From the NCBI GenBank assembly GCA_009763385.1, contig VDCT01000871.1, forward strand, positions 1 through 64,000: a stretch of 64,000 nucleotides of DNA. Reading direction: 5' to 3'. Made by a program: the position numbers and the translations under genes. Origin of the DNA: Coix lacryma-jobi var. lacryma-jobi. Taxonomy: Eukaryota; Streptophyta; Magnoliopsida; Poales; Poaceae. Under the pieces are notes generated by a model. It had not been told where the DNA came from. It saw only the letters and a program-made list of their open reading frames with translations, and searched no databases. Positions within the stretch are counted from its first letter, which is position 1. Each line of letters starts with the position of its first letter. Below are positions 23,761 to 33,723 of this stretch, one piece after another.

Positions 23761-26165
23761 CCATTGTGGTGGTGGCGAAATAGGAGGGGCCACTGATGGT
23801 AATACGGGCCAGCCTTTGGTGCCGGATACATCGCCTGAGACACCATCATCTGTTTGGATTTCTCATCCTCACGCTTCGGAGGAGTAGACTCTCTCTTTTT
23901 TTAAGGGCCAATTCTGGGAATCGGCCTTTTGTTGCTTGTATTTGGCCATGAGCTTGTCAAAAGTACATGGTTCTCTAGCGACTTTCCCCTTATTCCTGTC
24001 CACATTAGTCTTCCAAGTGCCAACTTCAGGTTTCTGCGGGACAAAAGTACGGATGACACGTACTCCGAAAGGGGTAGAGTCTTTAGAAACGGTTACACCG
24101 ACTGTATCAGTCGATTTATTGACCCCACTGGAATTGGCAGAGACCGGCCTTACCTGGTTGGCCTTCTGTTCTGGGTGCTTTGAGGATGAACCAGACTGGT
24201 CGGCCTGAGGACCCGACCTCGTCGGCCTTTGTTGTGATGCCCTGGTCTCAAATATCTTTGTCTGTGCAAGTGTCGTGCTGACCCTGCAGTGATTGTGAGC
24301 TTACTCTTGCCATCATCACTTTCTCGAGCACCACTTTGCGCCCCGAACGTTCTCAGTATTCAGCACGACCCGTGGTTCGCCGATAACAACATTCTTGCCT
24401 TTGGTCGTATCGGCTTGCTCTGGACGAATTAGAACAGCAGGGTTCCCTACTTCCACCATGTGAACTGCGAAAGGGGTAGTACTGATCTGCATCTCAGTTA
24501 GACTCAATCGTCCTTCATTGAGGGCCGATTGGACCTGTCGACGGAAAACATTGCAGTCGTTAGTGGCATGAGAGAAAGAATTATGGTATTTGCATTAAGC
24601 CCTCCTTTTTAATTCGTCGGGTGATGGCAAAGTATAATTAATTTTGAGATAACCGAATTTAAGTAATTCATCGAATATTCGGTCACATTTAGAAAAAATC
24701 AAAAGTAAACTTCACCTCCTCACCCCGATTCTTCTAAAATCGTTTAAGGGAAGGACAAGTGACTAGTTTATTTTGCGCTGGCCATAAAACTATCAGAATT
24801 TATCTCGGCCATATGTATGCCCGATCGATGAGTCTTATGAGGATCATAGGGTTCTTTAAAGCGCGATTCTATTGAGACGGCCTTTTGCAACAGTTGATTT
24901 ACATTAAAGAAATCATGATGCTCAAGTTTATCCTTGATTTCTCGACGACGTAGACCAGCGAGACATAGATCTGTTAGATTTCTGTCGGAGATCCTCAAAT
25001 GGAAACATCAGTTTTAATTTCTTTAAAACATTTAAAGAAATCGACCACAGACTCACTACGTCCTTATGGAACCGATGTAAGATGTGATAACCTAGTTTCT
25101 TGGACCCCGTCATAAAAGTGATTATGAAATTTTTCTTCTAATTTGGCCCAAGAACCTATGGTGCACTTTGGTAGTGACGTAAACCAGGCGAAAGTGGTAC
25201 CAGTAAGAGATAAAGGAAAATGTCGTATATTCATAAAATCTAAAGTACTAGCTTCGCCCATTTGTGTGAGGAACATGCTGACATGTTCCATAGTTGTTTT
25301 ACTGCCGTCACCACTAAACTTATAAAAATCCGGTACCCTCCAACCGTCAGGTGCTTTCATAAAATTGAAACATGAAGGGTACGGTTTAGAATAAGTGGTC
25401 CTGGTAGGCTTGAATTGGACCCCTAAACTGGTCTCAAGCGACCTAGTTATTTCTTCCTTAAACCGATTTATGGCTCGTCCAAAATCGGTGTTGCAAGGTC
25501 GGTGGTGCCACCATGCATGGGATTGTGGCTTGGTGACTTCGGCGGATTGGGTAACACTGTTCCCTGTCCTCCCGAAGTCCTGTTTGTCGGGTACCCTGGT
25601 CGGTCTATGTGGTCCGACCAGTGTCATGATGAACATGATTGGTAGTTGCCGAGGTACCGGCTTCACCGCCTCTGGTCTCAGTAGACCCTAATTGTCCGAA
25701 ATTAATGTGTGAAGCCTACCCTCTAAAAGAATTAAAAGGCATGTCGAACTGTGGTTGCCCAGTTGGGACTTCGGGTTCGACAGTTTTACCTTCTAACTTA
25801 TCCATGCGGTCGCTAAGCAATTTAAATGAATGTTGGATAGTATCGGTAAGAGTTTTTGAAGAATCAACCAGCATTGCGGAATAATCAGCATGGGTAGGGT
25901 AAGAATCTTCAGGTACCTTAGTTTTTACCTTGTCAGTAGCATCTTCAGTGTTCGTATTTGTCGTGGTAGGGACGATCTCGCTGAAGTCTGGCTCCTTCTC
26001 CTGAGTGATCCTGTCGCGCCGATCCTTCGAGCAGCTTTCCAGGAAAGCCTTCAATACGGCGTCGAGCTTGGCCTGCGCCTGTTGCTTCAACTCGTCTAGG
26101 AGCTCGTCAATGCCCACAGGACGGACGATGTTATCCTTATCGGTAGCACCGTCTTTGCCGCCCAT
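23761..26165 (-). pseudogene. Element C gag, first part (right copy)
   Basis: Starts at ATG complement 26163-26165. The first 150 residues are open (25716-26165: VRPVGIDELLDELKQQAQAK, an amphipathic stretch). The gag domain at 25064-25666 is open over 200 residues, and the region 24768-24998 reads LCLAGLRRREIKDKLEHHDF. The zinc-binding-like CKYHNSFSHATNDC block is near 24545-24600. Gag packages element RNA into cytoplasmic particles. Frame breaks are single-base and differ from those in the left arm. Confidence 0.82.
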
Positions 26166-26192
26166 GTTGGTAGTAGATGAGATTTTTAATCT

Positions 26193-26213
26193 TCCCCAGC
26201 GGAGTCGCCAAAA
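26193..26213 (-). other. Primer binding site of element C
   Basis: Minus strand reads TTTTTGGCGACTCCGCTGGG immediately after the LTR end. This TGGCGACTCCGCTGGGG block is the usual primer-site position in plant Ty3-type elements. The left copy (about 9417-9438) is damaged by lost bases. Confidence 0.7.
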
Positions 26214-26215
26214 AG

Positions 26216-27607
26216 TGTGTTGATGTCGGAAGTGATCCGAATCACACACCAGCTGAGCTAGAATGCCCGAAGAGGTTGCGGTCCAACCTTGAGACAACAG
26301 GAACCCTAGATAAACCTTTCGAAAACCGATCTAGAGACCAGTTTGGATCGATCTAGGGTTTGGACTCCTGTCTTGGTAACTCTAGAACTCCTCCCGGGAA
26401 GACCCGTCGGGGAGAAGCACGTAGAGGTTGTTCTAGGACCAGCAAGGCCGCCTAGAATGCCGTCGAATCTCGCCGGGAGACGCGCCGAACAGCAAAGTAG
26501 AGGGGAAAAGGGGTAAAAGGGTAGTAGATTGGTTTTGATCGATTGATGTTGGATGCCTCAATCGGCCATGATCCTCTCATATATATAGAGGGGGCTGGTC
26601 TTATCCCAATAGGAAACATCTCCAGATACGATCTTCAAGTTTCCTATCCGGACTCTATCAAAATATAGAATCCAATCCGGACGTGACAAGTTAACCCTGA
26701 TCTTTCTGGTCCTTGGATCGATTAGATCGGTTTAATGGGCTTTATCAACCCATACTGATCAACGAATCGTCCTTATAAGAAAAGAACCCACGTATTATCA
26801 TCCGGACTCAACATTCATCACAGCCATAAGGCTAAGGATGGCAATCTTACCCGCGGGTGCGAATACCCGCGGTTTCGTACCCGATGGGTGTGGGTATGGG
26901 CATGAAAGTTTACCCGCGGGTACATGAGGGTCGGGTACCCACAAATATGCGGGTAGGGTGCGGGTATCAACTTTTACCCGCGGGTACCCAATGGATACCC
27001 GCAATTTAAATATATATAAATATTTGTCATTTATGTTATATAAATGTCATGTTGACTACCTTATTTAATATAAAATTGTATCATATACATAGCATGTTGA
27101 GTAGTAAAGACGATATTTTTTATAGATGGCTAAATAAAAATGATTATGTGAGCTATTAATTTATTACTGTAGTTCGTGTAATTTTTTATGTCATTTGTAT
27201 GAGCATGAATGTTTGAATTATGCATAATCTATGATCTACTGTGGCTTGTGAGCTTACATTTATTCTCATATTAAACTGTAAGTGAGATTGACATATTTGC
27301 ATATTGTTTAACTATGAATTTATCGATTCATATCACTATAATTTTATTATTTGATCTCTTTTAGTTAGACCCGATGGATACCCGATACCCGTCGGGTACC
27401 CGCCGGGCACGGGTACGAAATCTTACCCGTGGGCATGCTCGCGGGCGGGTAAAAGTTGGGGTCACGGGTATGATCGTGGGCGGGCAAATGCTCTACCCGC
27501 ACCTTACCCGACCCGTTGCCATCCTTACATAAGGCTTCCGACCTTACCCGACCCGTTGCCATCCTTACATAAGGCTTCCGACCAGGTCCACCTGGTTGGA
27601 CGTAACA
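26216..27607 (-). repeat. 5' LTR of element C (right copy)
   Basis: Minus strand TGTTACGTCC ... ATCAACACA, containing the hAT MITE at 26833-27527 and a TATA box at 26579-26588. Confidence 0.65.
26833..27527. mobile_element. hAT-type MITE (right copy)
   Basis: Terminal repeats TAAGGATGGCAA / TTGCCATCCTTA. Perfect 8-bp target duplication CATAAGGC at 26825-26832 and 27528-27535, then a 40-bp tandem duplication of the right end with a second CATAAGGC at 27568-27575. Subterminal ACCCGCGGGT palindromes are repeated in both ends. Confidence 0.82.
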
Positions 27608-27854
27608 CAAGTGATCGAAACCTCAAAATGATCAGGCCCACTTAGCTTAGAACATCTAATCTCTCAAAAAAGACAATTTCGACTCTAATATTTCAGGCTG
27701 AAATAAACATCTTTAAATGTCATTTTACCTGTGACACTTTTGAATGTCAACATATAGCAAACTGTAGAGAACTCTTGAGGTATTTTCTTGAACATACTTC
27801 AAGTTATAAGAACTATGGTAAATGTTGCGTGTAAAAAACGAAGCTCTAGAGTAT

Positions 27855-28163
27855 GGTGTTGTTTTAATTCTCGGCTATAAAATTTTTAGATGTCAAATCA
27901 AAAGTTATATTACAAAATCCGTTCGTAAATCACGAAATAAATTTTTAAGTCTAATTAATCTGTCATTAGCACATGCATTACTATAGCAATTTAGTGTCAA
28001 ATTATGAACTATTTAGACTTAAAAAATTCGTCTCATAAATTACACGCAAACTGTGTAATTAATAATTCTTTAGTCTATATTTAGTACTTTATACAAGTGT
28101 TTAAAGATCCGATATAACAAGATGTAAAAGATCCGATATGATATGAGTGGAGCAACAAGGCTA
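27855..28163. repeat. MITE-like AT-rich repeat (right copy)
   Basis: Mirror of 7488-7792 with the same internally complementary blocks. The flanks 27608-27854 and 28164-28266 show nothing recognisable. Confidence 0.4.
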
Positions 28164-28909
28164 CAGTGTAAAACAACTGTAGTTCATTGATGACCTGTTG
28201 ATTAGCAACCAGCCGTAACAGGGGAGCTTTGAGTCCTGTGACCGGAGAACGGAGGTTCAACAACCTCTTCCGGGCGGGTTATTTAACTTTTTATTATCCT
28301 TATGAAAGTCACTCCTTCGTTTGCCAGTTTTATATGAGCTCCTACATATTTGTCATCTGAAACAGTAAACCTCCTACGTATTTAACACTTTTGCTGATGT
28401 GGCACGCCACGCAGACAGCCAACGTGGCATTGCCTCTCCTCTCACTGTTGCTTCTCTTCTTTCTAGTCACTGACATATGGGCCCCATAGCTCAGATCGTT
28501 CTTCAACCTACTGCCACTAAAGGAAGCGTACAAGTCGTCGCCGTCCCGGCCTCATCCTCTTCGACAAGCTCACAGCACAAAGGTTCCTCTCTCTCTCTCT
28601 CTCTGATCCTCTTCGTCGTCCTCTCGCTCCCTGCCTAGCTTAGCTTAGCTAGTCCAGGCCTCTTGCTTGCAGGAGCGTCCTGCACCAGGCACAACTAGCT
28701 ACAGCTACAGCAGCACAGCAATGGTAATAGCCATATATCTTAGCTCTCATCCATGGCGGATACGATAGATCGAGCTGAGTCGTGATGATTAATTAGTTTC
28801 GGTTCCAGGACATTTATTGTTATTGTTTAGCTCGGTCTGATGATATACGTACATACATACAAACATACCTGAACGACGTTTGTTGTGTGTAGGTTTCCAC
28901 CGGGGGTCA

Positions 28910-29570
28910 TGGTGGATACGACGGCGACGACGGCGGGCAGCAGGAAGCAGTCGTGGACTTCCGCGGCAACCCGGCGGACAAGTCGAGGACCGGCGTCTGG
29001 CTGGGCGCGGGCTGATCCTGGGCACGGAGCTGGCGGAGCGCGTGTGCGTGATGGGCATCTCCATGAACCTCGTCACGTACCTCGTCGGCGACCTGCACCT
29101 CTCCAACTCCAAGTCCGCCAACGTGGTCACCAACTTCATGGGCACGCTCAACCTGCTCGCCCTCGTCGGCGGCTTCCTCACCATCGCCGTCTCCGCCACC
29201 ATCGCCGCCACCGTACATCGTGTCTCGATCTCGACGCCATCGTCAATGCACGAGATGAGAGACTATACTATTTCTAACACTAATATATTCTTTTATTATT
29301 AATCATGGCAAATATGATTATTGACGACAGGGCATGAGCCTACTGACGGTGGACACGACGGTGCCGAGCATGCGGCCGCCGCGGTGCGTGAACGCGCGCG
29401 GGCCGCGCGCGCGCGCACGACGAGTGCGTCCCGGCGCACGGCGGGCAGCTGGCACTGCTGTGCGCGGCGCTGTACACGACCGCGGCGGGCCCCGGGGGGG
29501 ATGGGCTCAAGGCCAAGTGTCCGGTTTCTGGTCGAACCAGTTCGACGCCGGTTCAGTGGCTGTAGGTTGA
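28910..29570 (+). pseudogene. Captured NPF (NRT1/PTR family) transporter fragment
   Basis: Exon 1 (28910-29212) starts MVDTTATTAG after a CT-rich leader and, after a frame break, encodes LILGTELAERVCVMGISMNL, TYLVGDLHLSNSKSANVVTN and FMGTLNLLALVGGFL. The retained intron 29213-29330 has GT and AG ends. Exon 2 (29331-29570) encodes GMSLLTVDTTVPSMRPPRC and ends in a damaged VSGFWSNQFD-type motif before the MULE terminal repeat. NPF proteins are 12-helix plasma-membrane or tonoplast carriers for nitrate, peptides or hormones; only the first few helices are here. The retained intron shows capture from genomic DNA rather than cDNA. One lost base near 29512 breaks the frame here but not in the other arm. 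Confidence 0.83.
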
Positions 29571-29705
29571 AGGATATGACCTGCGGGGCCCGTATGTCAG
29601 TGACTAGAGAGGAAGAGAAGCAGCAATGAGAGGAGACGCAATGCCACGTTGGTTGTCTGCGTGGCGTGCCACATCAGCAAAAGTGACAAATATGTAGTAG
29701 ATTTA

Positions 29706-30195
29706 GACTGACCGCACTCTTCGTACTCTAAATTCGTCCTTAAAAGGAATATGTCATCCTGGTCATCGAGATTCTCTCCTCTATTTCCTTTTCTCCCGCA
29801 CTCATTCATCTTCTATATCATCCTCTATCCATAGTGGGGTCCACATGTATATAAATTTTTTATCTAAATATATCCATATGAGATCTTGTTTCGAAGGATT
29901 TATTGAAACAAATTTAATGGTGTAATCCGAATTTAATTTGATTTTTTGGTTGTGAGTTATAATGTTTTTTAGCCTAGAGAAAAAATGGGGCCCACCACCC
30001 ACCTGCAGGCGCCCCTTCTCCCCTCTGTACCTTCCCACGCGGTGGCCACCTGCATGCGTTTTAGCGGACACTTGGTACTCCTCTGTATGTAGTGGATGGA
30101 AAGAGCTTCTGTAAATTACAGGATCAATTTACAGTACCCGCTGCAGCTGGTTTGCTTCCTGCAGGGTCAGTTTACCAGACCCGGTGCGGATAGCC
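29706..30195. mobile_element. Tourist-like MITE inside the Pack-MULE terminal repeat
   Basis: 490 bp, GACTGACCGCAC ... GTGCGGATAGCC, flanked by TTA at 29703-29705 and 30196-30198. The termini match at 9 of 12 positions. A TTA duplication is typical of PIF/Harbinger-derived MITEs. Confidence 0.72.
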
Positions 30196-30300
30196 TTATT
30201 GTTTCGGATGGCAAATATGTAGGAGCTCGTATAAAACTGGTAAACGAAGAAGAAGTGACTTTCATAAAGATAGAAAAAAGTTAAATAACCCCTTGCGGGC

Positions 30301-31327
30301 CCCTTCAGTCGGGGACCGGGCGTGTTTGCTGCGGAGCGAGCCGGGTGGCTCGCGCCCTCCGGCTGCAGTGTCCCGTGTTTGGGAAGCGGGGCCCACCGCT
30401 GGGACAGGCTCCAGAGAGGCAAAAAGGTCCTCTCGGCCTAGCTCCCGAGTGAAGCTCTCCCCCACCATTTTTCTAGGGCAGGGCTGTGGGCGGCGCACGC
30501 GCGGGCGATTTCGGCATCTCCTGCCGCCGCCTCCCTGGCTCGCGCAGGAACCGTGAAACCTCTGCACGCTTGTTGAGAGGTGATTTCCGTCGCCTTTATA
30601 AGGCGGTCTTCCCCTTCCCTGCCTCCGGTCGTTCGCATCCTCTTCCATTTCCAACATCCCCCTGTGAGAGACCGGCGGCGTGGTGCGGTGGTGTCCTGGT
30701 GACGCAGTGGGTTTGCCCTCCATCCCCGAGTGCCGGATCTGGTAGGGTTCGGCGCCGCTTCGCCACCATCGCGGCTGGGACTCCGGGCGGCGAGGGTCTT
30801 CTTCCTCGTCTTCTCGTTTCCGGTGGCGCGGTACCAGATCTGCTGCCTCTCCGTCCGGATCTGCTACCTCTGCGTCACCTCGCCTTCTTCTACGCCGTTG
30901 CTCCGTTTGTGCGTCCATCGACGACCCCGGGGTGAAATGAACCCCAAAAAGCATCATATTTTTTGTCTGTGCTTCCTCCAATTCGTTTTTGCTCTGTGGT
31001 GGTGGTGGAAGATATGTTGGATGTGAAGCAAGGTGCGTTAGGGTTTGCTCTGTGAAATATTCTGATGCTTTAAGTAGATTTTGGTGGGATATAGTCACCG
31101 GGAGGCATTTCATTTATGCAGCCGTGACTTTTATGATGGTTGATGCTAAGTTTTATGGAATCCGTTGTGTTCTTACTAGTTTGGTTGATGATGATGTCTA
31201 TAGTGTCACTGGAGGCATTTTGTTGATGTAGCCATGACAATTTTGTTATACTTAATTGTCTCATAAACATGCTGATGCCTACCAGGGTTAAGTAAACTAG
31301 TTTGTTTTGTATTGTTCATGCATGTAG
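30301..31327. other. GC-rich 5' flank and leader of the PIF element
   Basis: Strongly GC-rich from 30301 to about 30930, then AT-rich to the transposase ATG. A GGGCGTGTTTGCTGCGG block at 30317-30333 resembles PIF-type termini (GGGCCTGTTTGG) and may mark the end; no matching TTA duplication was found. The open frames here (up to 283 residues on the minus strand) are low-complexity and match no domain I know. Confidence 0.4.
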
Positions 31328-32675
31328 ATGGATCCTACCCAGAAAAGAGATGAGTTGGCCAAGCAAGCCTGTGCACTGGTAGTTGTCCTAGTTTCCTTTG
31401 TTACTAGTAGGATTAGGAGGCCTATCCCTGAACCTGACCCCATAGTTTACCATTTGAGGTGCGATGCTGAACAACATAGGCAACGTACCTGATGGCCATT
31501 TACAGGTCGACTGATAGGGAGTGCCTATCCATGATTAGGATGTGCAGAGCCCCTTTTTTTGCTTTGTGTAACCTATTTAAAACTAGAGGGCTTGTACCTG
31601 AGAATGCTAGTTGCAGTGTTGAGGAGCAGGTTGTTATGTTCCTCCATATTGTAGGCCATAACCAAAGGTTTAGGGTGGTTCATCAATCCTTTAGGAGGTC
31701 CATTGAGACAGTGCACAAACACTTTCACTAGGTCTTGTACGCTATTGGTGAGCTTAGAAATGAAATGATCAAACCCCCCTCAACTGCTACTCATCCAAAG
31801 ATCCTTGGAAGCCCTAGATGGAACCCATATTTCAAGGTAATAGTCAATCTATAGTGTGAACCAACCACCTTTGTTTGTCCACACTGGATTAACACTGTTG
31901 CACATTTTTAGGACTGCATTGCTGCCATTGATGGCACTCACTGCTTGGCTAGGGTCCCTAGGAGAATTCAGCAGGCTTTTCGGGGTAGGAAGAAAGGGCC
32001 AACACAGAATGTGATGGCTGCTGTGAACTGGGACCTCAAGTTCACCTATGTCCTGGCTGGTTGGGAGGGGTCTGCACATGACTCCCAAATACTTCATGAT
32101 GCCATTGAGAGGGAGGATGGGTTCACTGTTCCTCAAGGTAACACAGACCATATCTACACTGCACTTGTGTCCATACTAGCCACTAGACACTCACAATGTC
32201 CTTGCCTTATGCACTTGTAGGTAAGATGTACCTTGTAGATGCAGGCTATGCATGCCAAAATGGCTTCCTACCTCCCTATAGGGGGGTTAGGTACCATCTG
32301 TCTGAGTACAACAACACCAACAGACCAACCAATGCAAGGGAATTGTTCAACCTGAGGCACTCCTCACTGAGGGTCACAATTGAGAGGGCTTTGGGGGCTT
32401 TGAAGAATAGGTTTCTTATTCTAGACAACAAGCCATTTCACCCTTACAAGACTCAGGTCAAACTTCTGATTGCCTGTTGCATCCTGCATAACTAGATTTT
32501 GGGTTTTGGTATTGACCACTGTGTGCCAGATGAAGACTGGCTTCCACCCAACCACCCAAACCATGACCCTGAGCCCGTGGAGGATCTATTGGACCAGGAT
32601 ACTCTTGCCATGACTGCTAGAAGGGATGAGATTTGTAATGCCATGTGGCAGGCCAGGGTGGGTAATAAGACATAA
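31328..32675 (+). pseudogene. PIF/Harbinger DDE transposase
   Basis: Three exons: 31328-31836, 31912-32135 and 32221-32675, with GT-AG introns. Exon 1 has a helical DNA-binding region (FALCNLFKTRGLVPENASCS, HIVGHNQRFRVVHQSFRRS). Exon 2 holds the first catalytic Asp (AAIDGTHC). Exon 3 holds the second Asp (YLVDAGYACQNG) and the Glu (RVTIERALGALKNRF). The encoded enzyme would cut and rejoin element ends together with the ORF1 Myb-like partner. It is dead: TAG at 31729-31731 replaces a Gln-type codon and TAG at 32493-32495 replaces Trp after CCILHN. Both stops are shared by the two arms. A lost C near 31490 is an arm-specific error. Confidence 0.88.
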
Positions 32676-33282
32676 ACCATGCATGTTTTCAAACCAAACT
32701 ACTTTATGCTGCCCTAGTTAGGAACAATTGTTTGTGAACATTATGTAATAATTATTTGATGGACAAGCTGAGACCAATGTTTCTATATTATTTAGCCTGT
32801 GATGTTTTAATCTATTAGCTAAGGTGGTTGTGTTTCTTTGATGCTCTTGTCTATTTTACATGGAAGTCATCAAGTGTTCTAGCATCATCCACACTCTGCA
32901 ACCTTTGGGGCTTCCTCACTGTGATGGCAAACTGTGGATGTTGTTGAACATTCCATGTCTCCAAGTGCTTGTGAATTTTCTGGATGTTTTTGAAAACCAC
33001 ATATGATGTTCTTTATTGAGTTTCCAATTTATTTTAAAACTGAGGCCACTGTCCATGTATTTTCTTATACTTGTTGATGTATTGGGGGCTGATGTATGCA
33101 ATGGCTACCAGTTACGATGGCATCCCAGGTTGAGGCTGCCTTGTGGAACCTGCTGATGTTTGGGTGCTGTGTGTTGGGTCCTGATGTTGAGGCCCCCCTT
33201 GCACCACCAGCTCCTGCTCCAGCTCTAGCTTACAGCACCTGGTCCAATGACGTGGAACAACAACACCTCAGGATTTGTCCTC
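32676..33282. other. PIF spacer and start of ORF1
   Basis: AT-rich spacer after the transposase, then from about 33100 a more GC-rich stretch. The last 60 bp read AYSTWSNDVEQQHLRICPQE on the plus strand and continue in frame at 43868 once element A and one target copy are removed. The true start codon of ORF1 could not be fixed. Confidence 0.5.
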
Positions 33283-33287
33283 AGGAG

Positions 33288-33723
33288 TGTTGTTTCAGGC
33301 CCAAGACCCTGAAACAGCGGGTTGTCGCGCGAACGAAAGCACGGAGCGAAAGTGGGTGACGAACGGTCGAAGATAAGGAATCATGGTGAAGTGAACAGTG
33401 TCCTCCCTCCCTCGGGGGAGCCGGGAGCTTTTTATATTAATTCGAGACAGTTTGAAAGTACAAGAATGCCCTTCCAACTACTCTGCTATAATTACAAAGA
33501 CACCCTCTCTTGATCTACCCTGCGTCTTGCTTGGCCCCGTGGGCTCGAGGGGCGCCATCGTAACTGCACGCGTGGGGTGAAGCAGCCCGTGCACCCTTCC
33601 TTCTGACCTGTGGGCCCCTCCTTGCCAGAACCGTGTGAACCTGCGAAAAGAAAGCGCATGACCACGCCGAAAAAAGGAGAAACGAAAGCGCGTCACCCGG
33701 TTCGGCTTTCGCGCGAAAGCCTG
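33288..33723 (-). repeat. Truncated 3' LTR of element A
   Basis: Matches 43149-43580 of the 5' LTR. The 282 bp 43581-43862 have no counterpart: immediately after 33723 comes integrase coding sequence. The joint falls in GCGAAAGCCTG, present in or near both partners, as in a microhomology-mediated deletion. Confidence 0.88.

Larger units (their letters stand above)
21149..27607 (-). mobile_element. Ty3-type LTR retrotransposon C, 5' portion (right copy)
   Basis: Minus strand: LTR 26216-27607, primer site, gag from ATG 26165, solo LTR D at 21843-23755, protease at 21149-21300, then cut by LTR E. Domain content as in the mirror copy. RT and integrase are absent from the window. Confidence 0.8.
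28276..30291. mobile_element. Pack-MULE carrying NPF transporter exons (right copy)
   Basis: 2016 bp. Left terminus GGGTTATTTAACTTTTT and right terminus AAAAAAGTTAAATAACCC. Target duplication CTTCCGGGC (28267-28275) / CTTGCGGGC (30292-30300); the single mismatch is the same in the other arm, so it is real. Terminal inverted repeats are about 230 bp (28276-28510 against 29565-29702 plus 30199-30291, split by a MITE). Long inverted termini plus a 9-bp duplication point to the Mutator superfamily. The element has no transposase and depends on one supplied elsewhere. Confidence 0.82.

Noticed and set aside
30262..31113. 283-residue minus-strand open frame upstream of the PIF transposase
   Set aside because: Charged low-complexity text in GC-rich sequence, opposite to the transposase, and fragmented in the mirror copy. 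No recognisable domain.
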